From assembly GCF_003852425.1 (NCBI RefSeq), contig NZ_QAJN01000001.1, forward strand, positions 695,987 through 759,986: DNA of 64,000 nucleotides, read 5' to 3'. The DNA comes from Paucibacter sp. KBW04. GTDB lineage: Bacteria; Pseudomonadota; Gammaproteobacteria; Burkholderiales; Burkholderiaceae_C. How positions within the stretch are numbered: the first letter of the stretch is position 1; each line of letters begins with the position of its first letter. The notes beneath the pieces were generated by a model. It had not been told where the DNA came from, made no database searches, and was given only the letters and a program-made list of their open reading frames with translations. The translations under genes and the position numbers were made by a program. Positions 29,327 through 37,077 of this stretch are shown here, piece by piece.

Positions 29327-29839
29327 ATGAATATGGCCGCCTCCGAACAACAAGACGACAGCCAACGCGCCGCACTCTGGATCGTGGGCCTGGTGGTGGC
29401 CGCTGTGCTGCTGGTGCTGCTGGGCCGTGTGGTCTTCAATCAGCTGCACCACGCCAAGGCGCCCGTCGCTCAGGGCGCGGTGGTCGAAGAAGAGGTGGTG
29501 CTGATCGACGTACCCCTGAGCGGCGATCTGGTCGGCACCGTGTTCTTCGCTGTTGCCGAGTCCGCCGTCCCGGCCGAAGCCGGCACCGATCTGGCCAAGG
29601 CGGTCGTGATCCTGGCGGCCGCCCCGACGCGCAAGATCGTTATCGCCGGCTTCCACGATGCCAGCGGCGACCCGCTGAAGAACGCCGCCCTGGCCAAGGC
29701 CCGCGCCATCGCCGCCCGCGAGGCTTTGAAGGCCGCCGGCATCGATGCCGCCCGCCTGCAACTGCGCAAGCCCGAATCCGCCCTGGCCGACGGCCCGTCC
29801 GAGCAGGCGCGGCGGGTGGAGATTCGATTGGTGGATTGA
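29327..29839 (+). CDS. OmpA-like domain protein with N-terminal membrane anchor
   Basis: A 170-residue protein with one transmembrane helix (about residues 15-38) followed by a periplasmic domain resembling the OmpA C-terminal peptidoglycan-binding fold. VGTVFFAVAESAVPAEAGTDLAKAV, IVIAGFHDASGD and the final SEQARRVEIRLV correspond to its conserved blocks. GAAGGA precedes the ATG at 29327. It is a single-gene unit with its own terminator at 29887. A role in linking membrane and peptidoglycan is inferred from the family. Confidence 0.72.
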   Translation: MNMAASEQQDDSQRAALWIVGLVVAAVLLVLLGRVVFNQLHHAKAPVAQGAVVEEEVVLIDVPLSGDLVGTVFFAVAESAVPAEAGTDLAKAVVILAAAPTRKIVIAGFHDASGDPLKNAALAKARAIAAREALKAAGIDAARLQLRKPESALADGPSEQARRVEIRLVD

Positions 29840-29886
29840 GCGCCTTGAATCGACTTGCCCGACTGGCGAGTTGAGCAATCAGAAAG

Positions 29887-29909
29887 AACCGCCTGAAGGC
29901 GGTTTTTTT
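29887..29909 (+). terminator. Rho-independent terminator
   Basis: AACCGCC-TGAA-GGCGGTT forms a perfect 7-bp stem with a tetraloop followed by seven T residues. It ends the OmpA-like gene 47 bp downstream of its stop. Confidence 0.9.
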
Positions 29910-30118
29910 CTGCGCGAGTATTCATGCTGACCTTTGGGTGGCAGTCAAATTAGCTGAGTAATATTTCCGTTATGTCTGCGGGGAATGCTGTTCGCACGGA
30001 CGCCCCGGTACGTCGAATAACATCCCGCCTCCCCGGATAGTTGCTCGAACTTTTGTTGAGTGGCATGTTGGATTTCCTTCAGGAGGTGTCCGGGTAATTT
30101 CAAACTTCGAACAAAAAA

Positions 30119-30490
30119 ATGCGAACTAAGAATGTAGTTTTGACGGTTGCAATGGTTGCGGCCGCTTTGCTGTCCGGTTGTGGCGGGGGTGGCGATAGCC
30201 AAGAAGATGGACCGAACGTGGTCTTTAGCGAATCACGATCTCTCAGCGATGGCGCATACCTCTCCATCCCACTCAATTCAGGTAACTACTACGCTGAAGT
30301 GACGGGGAGTGTGAATGGCATTGCTGTGGAGTGGGTAGGCGGCGTGAATTGTGCCAAGACCGCCGAGGTCAAGGCTTATACGGGTCATTGCACGCTGACT
30401 CAAAAGGGTCAGTTGATCATCAAGAACCCTTCCACTTTTGGCCTTGGTCCGGATGAAATTTCCACGATTCGAGTTTCTGTCGTGCGCTAA
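30119..30490 (+). CDS. Small predicted lipoprotein of unknown function
   Basis: The 123-residue protein has a lipoprotein signal (MVAAALLSGCGGGG), so Cys would be lipidated and the protein anchored in the envelope. The mature part contains two further cysteines (VNCAKT, GHCTLT) that could form a disulfide. No family was recognised. The ATG has no good ribosome site; AGGAGG stands 36-42 bp upstream instead, ahead of GTG TCC GGG TAA. The gene and its upstream region are visibly less GC-rich than the neighbours, suggesting recent acquisition. Confidence 0.6.
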   Translation: MRTKNVVLTVAMVAAALLSGCGGGGDSQEDGPNVVFSESRSLSDGAYLSIPLNSGNYYAEVTGSVNGIAVEWVGGVNCAKTAEVKAYTGHCTLTQKGQLIIKNPSTFGLGPDEISTIRVSVVR

Positions 30491-30556
30491 TTTCTAGTAT
30501 CCAAGCTCGTGCCCGCGAACTTTCACAGTCAACCGTTTTCCCCGTTTCAGAGTCTT

Positions 30557-30991
30557 ATGAAAAAACTACTTCTTACTACAGTCTTGGCCTTGAATTTGGT
30601 GGGCTGCGCATCCGTGAAGATGGGCGATCCGCACCAAGACATTGAGGCGAAGCGCTTCATCGCTCCCAAGGATGCAGCAGCCGTTTATGTGTACCGAAAT
30701 GAGACCATGGGCGCGGCGGTCGGTATGGAAGTGCTGGTTGACGGCAAGTTGGTAGGCAAGACCGGCGCGAATACCTTTGTCTACAAGGAACTCGCGCCAG
30801 GCAAGCACACCATTCAATCGGTGGCCGAGAACACCGACGCACTCGAAATCGATGCCAAACCTGGTGTTCTTTACTACATCTGGCAAGAGGTCAAGATGGG
30901 CGTGATGTATGCCCGTACCAAGCTACATTTGGTGGATGAGGCTAGGGGAAAAAAGGGCGTGTCGGAAACGAAGTTGGTTGAAAGCAAGTGA
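30557..30991 (+). CDS. DUF2846-like lipoprotein
   Basis: Starting at ATG 30557 gives a 144-residue protein with a clear lipobox (TTVLALNLVGCAS). The pattern AAVYVYRNETMGAAVGMEVLVDGKLVGKTGANTFVYKELAPGKHTI is typical of DUF2846 proteins, small envelope lipoproteins with a PEGA-like beta domain. Molecular function is not known. It lies 66 bp after the preceding lipoprotein gene, shares its lower GC and ends at a strong terminator. Confidence 0.72.
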   Translation: MKKLLLTTVLALNLVGCASVKMGDPHQDIEAKRFIAPKDAAAVYVYRNETMGAAVGMEVLVDGKLVGKTGANTFVYKELAPGKHTIQSVAENTDALEIDAKPGVLYYIWQEVKMGVMYARTKLHLVDEARGKKGVSETKLVESK

Positions 30992-31069
30992 TCAAGCAAT
31001 TTCAGTCGTTTGGACGGAAGGCCGGGTGAGTCGAATCGAAACCGAACACTGATTGAGCCATTTTTGGTA

Positions 31070-31097
31070 AGAGCCGCCGCTAGAGCGGCTCTTTTTC
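31070..31097. terminator. Rho-independent terminator between convergent genes
   Basis: AGAGCCGC and GCGGCTCT pair around a 7-nt loop and are followed by CTTTTTCTTTT on the plus strand. It ends the lipoprotein gene. The stop of the convergent selD gene is 9 bp away, but the minus-strand side has only a weak U-run equivalent. Confidence 0.85.
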
Positions 31098-31105
31098 TTT
31101 TCGAG

Positions 31106-32191
31106 CTAGTTTTTGATGAGTAAGCGTGACCGGTGTTCTTGCTTGATGGTCGTCCGGCCAACCACCCGCGCTCGCTCAAAGCCATGCTTGGCAAACACCC
31201 CCATCACCTCGTCCAAAGCCTCCGGCGCGCAACTCACCAGCAAGCCGCCGCTGGTCTGCGGGTCGCTCAGCAAGGCTTGCGCGGTGGCCGGCAGGCCGTC
31301 GGCCAGCGCGATCTCATGGCCGTAAGCAGCCCAGTTGCGGCCCGATGCCCCGGTCACAAAGCCCTGTTCCGCCAATTCACTAACGCCGGGCAAGAGCGGC
31401 ACCTGGCTCCAGTCAATCTCTACCGTGAGACCCGAGCCGCGAGCCAGCTCCAGTGCATGACCGGCCAGGCCGAAGCCGGTCACATCGGTCAAGGCATGCA
31501 CGCCGGGCAGGGCGGCCAGGTCGGGGCCGGGGGTGTTGAGTTGGGTGGTGCTGGCAATCATCTGGGCATAGCCCTCGGCGCTCAGCTGCTCCTTCTTCAA
31601 GGCGGCGGACATGACGCCCACGCCCAGCGGCTTGCCCAAGATCAGCACATCGCCGGCGCGGGCATCGGCATTGCGTTTGACACGATCGGGGTGAACCAGG
31701 CCCAGGGCAACCAGGCCGTAGATGGGCTCGACCGAATCGATGGTGTGGCCGCCCGCGATCGGGATGCCGGCGGCCCGGCAGACCGAGGCGCCGCCTTCCA
31801 GAATGCGGCCAATCGTGGCGGTGGACAGCACATTGATGGGCATGCCCACCAGGGCCAAGGCCATGATGGGGCGGCCGCCCATGGCGTAGACATCGCTGAT
31901 GGCATTGGTGGCGGCGATGCGGCCGAAGTCGTAGGGGTCATCGACGATGGGCATGAAGAAGTCCGTCGTCGCGATCAGGGCTTGCTCGTCGTTGAGGCGG
32001 TAGACGGCGGCGTCGTCGGCCGTTTCAATCCCCACCATCAGTTCGGGTGGGATGGGCAGGGCGGCCGTGCCCTTGAGAATCTCCGACAAGACACCTGGCG
32101 CAATCTTGCAGCCGCAGCCGCCGCCGTGGGACAGGGAACTCAGGCGGGGTTCGGCCTTGGCCGGGGTGGCGGTGGATTTAATTTCGCTCAT
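31106..32191 (-). CDS. selD: Selenide, water dikinase (selenophosphate synthase)
   Basis: The 361-residue enzyme starts at ATG 32189-32191. It makes selenophosphate from selenide and ATP for selenocysteine or 2-selenouridine synthesis. The active site is visible as GGGCGCK (Cys26, Cys28, Lys29), matching E. coli Cys17, Cys19 and Lys20, so this is the Cys form, not the Sec form. TTDFFMPIVDDPYDFGRIAATNAISDVYAMGG and LSDPQTSGGLL are conserved SelD blocks. It is divergent from a PhnD-like transporter operon of the kind found beside selD. Confidence 0.95.
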   Translation of the reverse strand: MSEIKSTATPAKAEPRLSSLSHGGGCGCKIAPGVLSEILKGTAALPIPPELMVGIETADDAAVYRLNDEQALIATTDFFMPIVDDPYDFGRIAATNAISDVYAMGGRPIMALALVGMPINVLSTATIGRILEGGASVCRAAGIPIAGGHTIDSVEPIYGLVALGLVHPDRVKRNADARAGDVLILGKPLGVGVMSAALKKEQLSAEGYAQMIASTTQLNTPGPDLAALPGVHALTDVTGFGLAGHALELARGSGLTVEIDWSQVPLLPGVSELAEQGFVTGASGRNWAAYGHEIALADGLPATAQALLSDPQTSGGLLVSCAPEALDEVMGVFAKHGFERARVVGRTTIKQEHRSRLLIKN

Positions 32192-32335
32192 GGTGTGGGG
32201 CCGGGTGGCGCAGGTCGGTTTGTTTGGGAAAATGTAGCAGTTGCTGCCTGGCCTCTGGCCCAGGCCAAGGCGTTTTGCAGGGCGGCTTTCGCCCAAGTCA
32301 ATGCTTTCAATCCCACCATCCCATCAAGGAGTGTC

Positions 32336-33247
32336 ATGACCCAAGCCTCGCCCCGATTCAAGGACATCTCGGCCCGTCGTCGTCTGCTGTCTGGCGCTTT
32401 CGCATCCAGTCTGGCACTCGCGGCTCTGAGCGCCGGTCTGCTGCCTCGCGCCGCTTTGGCGCAGGCCCCGGTCTTCCGCGTCACCGCCATTCCCGACGAG
32501 TCGCCGACCGAATTGGCACGCAAGGCCGCACCCTTGGTCAAGTATCTGGAAGCGCAGTTGGGCGTGAAGGTCGAGTTCACTCCGGTCAGCGACTATGCCG
32601 CCGCCGTCGAGGCCTTGGTCAATAAAAAGGTCGATCTGGCCTGGTTTGGCGGCTTCACCTTTGTGCAAGCCCATGTGCGCTCCGGCGGCAAGATCCTGCC
32701 CCTGGTGCAGCGCGAGGAGGACACGAAATTCCGCTCCGTCTTCATCACGGCCGAGCCCAGCATCAAGAGCCTAGCTGATCTGAAGGGCCGCGATGTGTCC
32801 TTCGGTTCCGCCAGCTCCACCTCGGGCCACTTGATGCCGCGCAGTTTCATCCTGCAGGCCGGCCTGAACCCGGAGCGCGATTTCCGGCGCGTGGCTTTCA
32901 GCGGCGCGCATGACGCCACCATTGCCGCCGTGGCCGCTGGCAAGGTGCAGGCGGGTGCGCTGAATATCTCGGTGTGGGAAAAGTTCGTGACCGAGAAGAA
33001 GGTGGACACCGAGCGCGTCAAGGTTTTCTACACCACCCCGGCTTACTTTGATTACAACTGGTCGGTGCACGCCGATATGCCGGCCGCCCAGCGCGAAAAG
33101 CTCAGCCGTGCCTTCCTGAGCCTCACGCGCGACACCGAGCAAGGCCGCGAGATTCTGGACTTGCAGCGCGCCACCCGCTTCATCCCTAGCCAGGTGGATA
33201 ACTACAAGGGCATCGAAGCCGCAGCCCGCAGCGCCTCTTTGCTCTGA
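32336..33247 (+). CDS. PhnD-like periplasmic binding protein, putative selenium-oxyanion transporter
   Basis: The 303-residue protein starts at ATG 32336 behind AAGGAG and has an RRR-containing signal (ARRRLLSGAFASSLALAALSAG). The mature part has the PhnD/phosphonate-binding fold: IPDESPTELARKAAPLVKYLE, VDLAWFGGFTFVQA and the VSFGSASSTSGHLMPRSFI ligand loop. Phosphonate-type binding proteins encoded next to selD form a recognised subfamily annotated as putative selenate ABC transporter proteins. The divergent selD here fits that. Phosphonate or phosphite cannot be excluded from the sequence, but no phn catabolic genes are nearby. Confidence 0.8.
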   Translation: MTQASPRFKDISARRRLLSGAFASSLALAALSAGLLPRAALAQAPVFRVTAIPDESPTELARKAAPLVKYLEAQLGVKVEFTPVSDYAAAVEALVNKKVDLAWFGGFTFVQAHVRSGGKILPLVQREEDTKFRSVFITAEPSIKSLADLKGRDVSFGSASSTSGHLMPRSFILQAGLNPERDFRRVAFSGAHDATIAAVAAGKVQAGALNISVWEKFVTEKKVDTERVKVFYTTPAYFDYNWSVHADMPAAQREKLSRAFLSLTRDTEQGREILDLQRATRFIPSQVDNYKGIEAAARSASLL

Positions 33248-33260
33248 GTGCTGGTCGCCC

Positions 33261-34076
33261 ATGCTTGAACTGAAGGCGCTCTGCGCCGCCCCGGCCGGCG
33301 CGCCCGCCGATGTGCTCAAAGGCATTGATCTGCGCGTAGCTGCGGGCGAGCAGCTGGCCTTGATCGGCCCCTCGGGTGCCGGCAAGACGAGCTTGCTGCA
33401 GGTGCTGGCCGCTGCGCTCAAGCCGCGCAGCGGTAGCTTGGCGATCGCGGCTCAAGCGCCCTGGCGTTTGTCGGCGGCGGATCTGCGGGCCTTGCGCGCG
33501 CAGATCTTTCTGGCCCCGCAGACGCCGCCTCTGCCGCCGCGCCAGCGGGTGGTGACGGCCGTGCTGGCCGCCCGCCTGCCGGCCTGGGGCTTGCTGCGCA
33601 GCCTGCGCTCGCTCATGGCCCCGGTCGATCTGGCCGAGGTGCAGGCGGCCTTGGCGCGTTTTGATCTGGCGGGCAAATTGTTTGAGCGGGTTGACCGGCT
33701 CTCCGGCGGCGAACGCCAACGTGTGGCCCTGGCCCGGGCCTGGCTGAGCCCGGCCCGGCTGTGGCTGGTGGACGAGCCGCTGTCGGCCCTGGACCCGCAG
33801 CGTGCGGTGCAAGCTTTGCAAGCCCTGATTGATGAGGCACAGGCGCGCAGGGTGACCTTGATCGCCTCGCTACACCATGTGGAGCTGGCATTGGCGCATT
33901 TCCCTCGTATCGTCGGCCTGCGCGAGGGTCAGGTCTTGTTCGACCTGCCCGCGGCCGAGGTCAGCCCGGCTCATCTGCGTGAGCTTTATGCCCAGCATGA
34001 AGACGAGCTTTTGGCCACGCCGCCCGTGCCGAACCAGGCGGAGCCGGTGGCGTCGATTGTTTACCCCTGCCGATGA
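33261..34076 (+). CDS. PhnC-like ABC transporter ATP-binding protein
   Basis: A 271-residue ATPase with Walker A IGPSGAGKTS (from residue 35), signature LSGGERQR, Walker B LWLVDEPLSALDP and an H-loop in SLHHVE. It starts 13 bp after the binding-protein gene and overlaps the first permease gene by 4 bp. It should energise import by the two permeases that follow. Confidence 0.88.
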   Translation: MLELKALCAAPAGAPADVLKGIDLRVAAGEQLALIGPSGAGKTSLLQVLAAALKPRSGSLAIAAQAPWRLSAADLRALRAQIFLAPQTPPLPPRQRVVTAVLAARLPAWGLLRSLRSLMAPVDLAEVQAALARFDLAGKLFERVDRLSGGERQRVALARAWLSPARLWLVDEPLSALDPQRAVQALQALIDEAQARRVTLIASLHHVELALAHFPRIVGLREGQVLFDLPAAEVSPAHLRELYAQHEDELLATPPVPNQAEPVASIVYPCR

Positions 34077-34921
34077 GCCGCGCCCCCGCGTCCACCTTGC
34101 GCACAAAGCCGCATTTGCGTGACCCGGCATGGCAGGGCCGGGTGCTCAGCCTTAGCCTGGGCCTGCTGCTGCTATGGCCCATGCTGCAGCTGAGCGAGTT
34201 CAAGCCCTGGCTGCTGTTGACGCCCGAGAACTTGGCTGTCACCGGCCGTTTTGTTGGCGCCTTTTTCCCGCCGGCCCACAGCGCCGAGTTCTTGACGATG
34301 TTGGCGCGTGAGGCCTGGCGCACTGTGGCCATGGCCACCGCTGGCCTGGCCTTGGGCCTGGTCTTGGCCGTGCCCCTGGCCTTGGCGGCGACACGGGTCT
34401 TGTCGGTGTCCGCGCTGAGTGGTCGCATGGGCCGCTTGGCGTCGGCTGGGCGGGCGCTGGTGCGCGGTCTGCTGGTGATTTTGCGCAGCGTGCCCGAGCT
34501 GGTTTGGGCCCTGATTTTTGTCCGAGTGGTGGGCCTAGGCCCCACGGCCGGGGTGCTCGCGATTGCGCTGAGCTATGCCGGCATGCTCGGCAAGGTCTAT
34601 GCCGAGGTGCTGGAAAGTGGCGACGCCGTGCCTGCCCAGGCGCTGCTGCGCCAAGGCGCCGGCCGCTTGCAAGTCTTTTTCTACGCCTTGCTGCCGCAGA
34701 ACGCGGCCGAGCTGAGCTCCTACACCGTCTACCGCTGGGAATGCGCGATCCGCTCCTCCGTGGTGTTAGGCATGGTGGGTGCGGGCGGCCTGGGTCAGCA
34801 GCTGGACTCGGCCATGAAGATGTTCAATGGCGGCGAGGTCTCGGCCATCTTGATCGTGTTTGTCTTGTTGGTGGCGCTGGCCGATGGCCTGGGAGTTCTC
34901 TTGCGCAGGAGTTTGGGATGA
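34073..34921 (+). CDS. PhnE-like ABC transporter permease (first copy)
   Basis: A 282-residue polytopic membrane protein with the binding-protein-dependent permease signature in YALLPQNAAELSSYTVYRWECAIRSSVVLGMVGAGGLGQQL. This contains the PhnE-type EAA loop. The N-terminal half has LSEFKPWLLLTPENLAVTGRFVGAFFPP, a block repeated in the second permease. It overlaps both neighbours by 4 bp (ATGA junctions). Confidence 0.87.
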   Translation: MSRAPASTLRTKPHLRDPAWQGRVLSLSLGLLLLWPMLQLSEFKPWLLLTPENLAVTGRFVGAFFPPAHSAEFLTMLAREAWRTVAMATAGLALGLVLAVPLALAATRVLSVSALSGRMGRLASAGRALVRGLLVILRSVPELVWALIFVRVVGLGPTAGVLAIALSYAGMLGKVYAEVLESGDAVPAQALLRQGAGRLQVFFYALLPQNAAELSSYTVYRWECAIRSSVVLGMVGAGGLGQQLDSAMKMFNGGEVSAILIVFVLLVALADGLGVLLRRSLG

Positions 34922-35724
34922 CAAGGCCCATCGTGATGCCCGCTGCCTTGCGACGCGCGCGTTTGCAAGGCCTGCTGCTGGTATTGGCCTTGCTGGGACT
35001 GGTCGTGGCCAGTTTCATCAGCCTGGATCTGCAGTGGGGCCAGATGTTCTCGACCGAATCCGCAGCCAGCATGGGCCGCTTTGTGGGTGAGTTTTTCCCG
35101 CCCGATCTGAGCCCCGAGTTCTTGCGCCGAGTCGCTTGGGCCGGGGCCGAGACCCTGGCCATGTCGGCCCTGGGCACGTTCTTGGCGGCCGTGGCCGGCC
35201 TGGCCCTGGCCCTGCCTGCGGCTCGTGCGCCGGGTCAGCGCCAGGCCATGCTGCGTCGACCGGCACGCTGGCTCTTGAATTTGCTGCGCTCCATCCCCGA
35301 GCTGGTTTGGGCCAGCCTTCTACTTATTGCCGCGGGCTTAGGGCCCATGGCCGGCACCTTGGCCCTGGCCTTGCATACCAGCGGCGTGCTGGGTCGCTTG
35401 TTTGCCGATGCCTTGGAGAACGCGCCCACCGCCTCGGCCCTGGCCTTGCGCGCCCAGGGTTCGGGCCGTTTGCAGGTGTTCTTCTACGCCAGCCTGCCCG
35501 AGGTCCTGCCCCAGCTGATCAGCTACAGCCTGTACCGCTGGGAAAACAATATCCGCGCCGCCGCCGTGCTAGGTGTGGTGGGCGCGGGCGGCTTGGGGCA
35601 GATGCTGTCCTTCCATCTGAGCCTGTTTCAAATGGGCAAGACGGCCACCCTGGTGGGCGCCATGCTGATCTTGGTGCTGCTGGTGGATGGGGCGAGCGAT
35701 AGGCTGCGCAGGGCTTTGGCTTGA
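34918..35724 (+). CDS. PhnE-like ABC transporter permease (second copy)
   Basis: The 268-residue permease is chosen to start at ATG 34918, overlapping the stop of the first permease; the open frame extends upstream inside that gene. The FYASLPEVLPQLISYSLYRWENNIRAAAVLGVVGAGGLGQML segment is the EAA-type loop. It aligns with the first copy throughout, including GRFVGEFFPPDLSPEFLRR, so the two arose by duplication and probably form a heterodimer. Confidence 0.87.
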   Translation: MTRPIVMPAALRRARLQGLLLVLALLGLVVASFISLDLQWGQMFSTESAASMGRFVGEFFPPDLSPEFLRRVAWAGAETLAMSALGTFLAAVAGLALALPAARAPGQRQAMLRRPARWLLNLLRSIPELVWASLLLIAAGLGPMAGTLALALHTSGVLGRLFADALENAPTASALALRAQGSGRLQVFFYASLPEVLPQLISYSLYRWENNIRAAAVLGVVGAGGLGQMLSFHLSLFQMGKTATLVGAMLILVLLVDGASDRLRRALA

Positions 35725-35893
35725 ACGTCCTCGCGTAAGCGCAAGGGCGGTGCTGGCCCGATGCCCATCTTCCGCATAAGCCATGAGCGCCGGCGGACCG
35801 CTTTCGCTCATGTCCTCCGGCTTCGCCTCCCCCTTTACTTCGCTACAGCGATCCACCGGCACTCATGGCCAGATCGTTCTTTCGCAACGAAGC

Positions 35894-36898
35894 TCAGCCA
35901 GCTGCCTTCACCGGCCGCGTCGGCGGCGGCCCGCCGCAGAGTTCGGTGCGGCCCGGGTTGTGCACATACCAGCCGCCTCGGTTGCGGCGTGCATCCAGGA
36001 TTTGTGACCAGCTCTTGCTGTCGGTGCGCATCACCTGCAGGGCAGGGCGCTCTTGCGGCGGCATGTCGGCTAGCAAGCGAGTGGCCTTGATTTCTACCCG
36101 CTGCTCGGGCTTCTCGTAAAAGCCCATGTTTGGGCCGCCGCGCGGCAGGCTGGCCAGCAGGTCCATGCCCTTGAGCACGCGGCCCACCACGGTGATGTTG
36201 AGGTCCAGGGCGCGTGGGGCCTGGCCGATGATGGCGTAAAGCTCGGCCCCGGTGCTGGAGTCCACCGCGTCATTGCGGCCCGCACCCACCATGCCGTAGC
36301 AATGGGCCAGCCATGCCTTGTTTTGCTTGGGTGCCGCGGCGACCGGGAAGCCGTCCACAAAGCCGGTGACGGGCGCCCAGGGGTCGGTTTCGGCCAGACG
36401 GGTCAGTGGCAGGCCTCGGTAGGCGATGTTGAACTCGGCCGGCAGCTTGGCCGCGGCCGCGCCTAGGCTGCGGGCTTTGGCGGGGTCATCGCCGTTCGGG
36501 TCGCCCCATTGCGTGACGAAATTGTCTTGCACCCGCACGATGGCCAGGCCATCGTAAAAACCTTGCTGGGCCAGCTTGCGGATATTGGCCACATGCTTGG
36601 GCGCGAAGCGGGGCGCCAGCTCGATCAAGACCTGACCCTGGGGCAGCTCCATGACCAGGGTGTTTTGCGGATCCAAATCACGCCAATCACCATCGGGCGC
36701 GTGGGCAATCACCTCGGCCGTGGTTTGGGGCTTGGGCTTGGCCCCTGCTTTGGCTGCATGTGCTGGGGCAGACATCGCGAGCAAAAGGGCGCAGCTGAGA
36801 GCAGCGCTGAGTGCAAGCCTTGGGGCGCTCAAGCTGGTGGTCAAGCGGGCGCTGAAGCGGGCGGGAAGCAATGCGTTGGCGGCATGAGATTTGTGCAT
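35894..36898 (-). CDS. Periplasmic cyclophilin-type peptidylprolyl isomerase
   Basis: Taking ATG 36896-36898, with AAGGAG upstream, gives 334 residues with a signal peptide ([22 protein letters not shown]). The cyclophilin core includes [56 protein letters not shown], a YGMVGAG segment and [13 protein letters not shown]. It is longer than PpiA owing to an insert in the middle and a C-terminal tail of about 50 residues. It should assist folding of exported proteins. Confidence 0.85.
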   Translation of the reverse strand: MHKSHAANALLPARFSARLTTSLSAPRLALSAALSCALLLAMSAPAHAAKAGAKPKPQTTAEVIAHAPDGDWRDLDPQNTLVMELPQGQVLIELAPRFAPKHVANIRKLAQQGFYDGLAIVRVQDNFVTQWGDPNGDDPAKARSLGAAAAKLPAEFNIAYRGLPLTRLAETDPWAPVTGFVDGFPVAAAPKQNKAWLAHCYGMVGAGRNDAVDSSTGAELYAIIGQAPRALDLNITVVGRVLKGMDLLASLPRGGPNMGFYEKPEQRVEIKATRLLADMPPQERPALQVMRTDSKSWSQILDARRNRGGWYVHNPGRTELCGGPPPTRPVKAAG

Positions 36899-37077
36899 GA
36901 AGCTGGGTCTCCTTTGGGGTGGCAGCATATAGCTTTTGCGCCTAACGCCGTCTTCCATGGCCTGGGTGGGGCGAGCTCAGGGTAGAGTGGGCGATCGTTT
37001 GAATTCATGGTCAAGGTCGAAGGCGAGCGAATTTTGCTCGACCCCGTTCGCCGCGCCGGATATTTTTTGGAGAACCC

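Noticed and set aside
35782-35812. CATGAGCG/CGCTCATG inverted repeat between the convergent transporter and isomerase genes as terminator
   Set aside because: The arms are perfect, but no T run follows on either strand, so termination is not supported.
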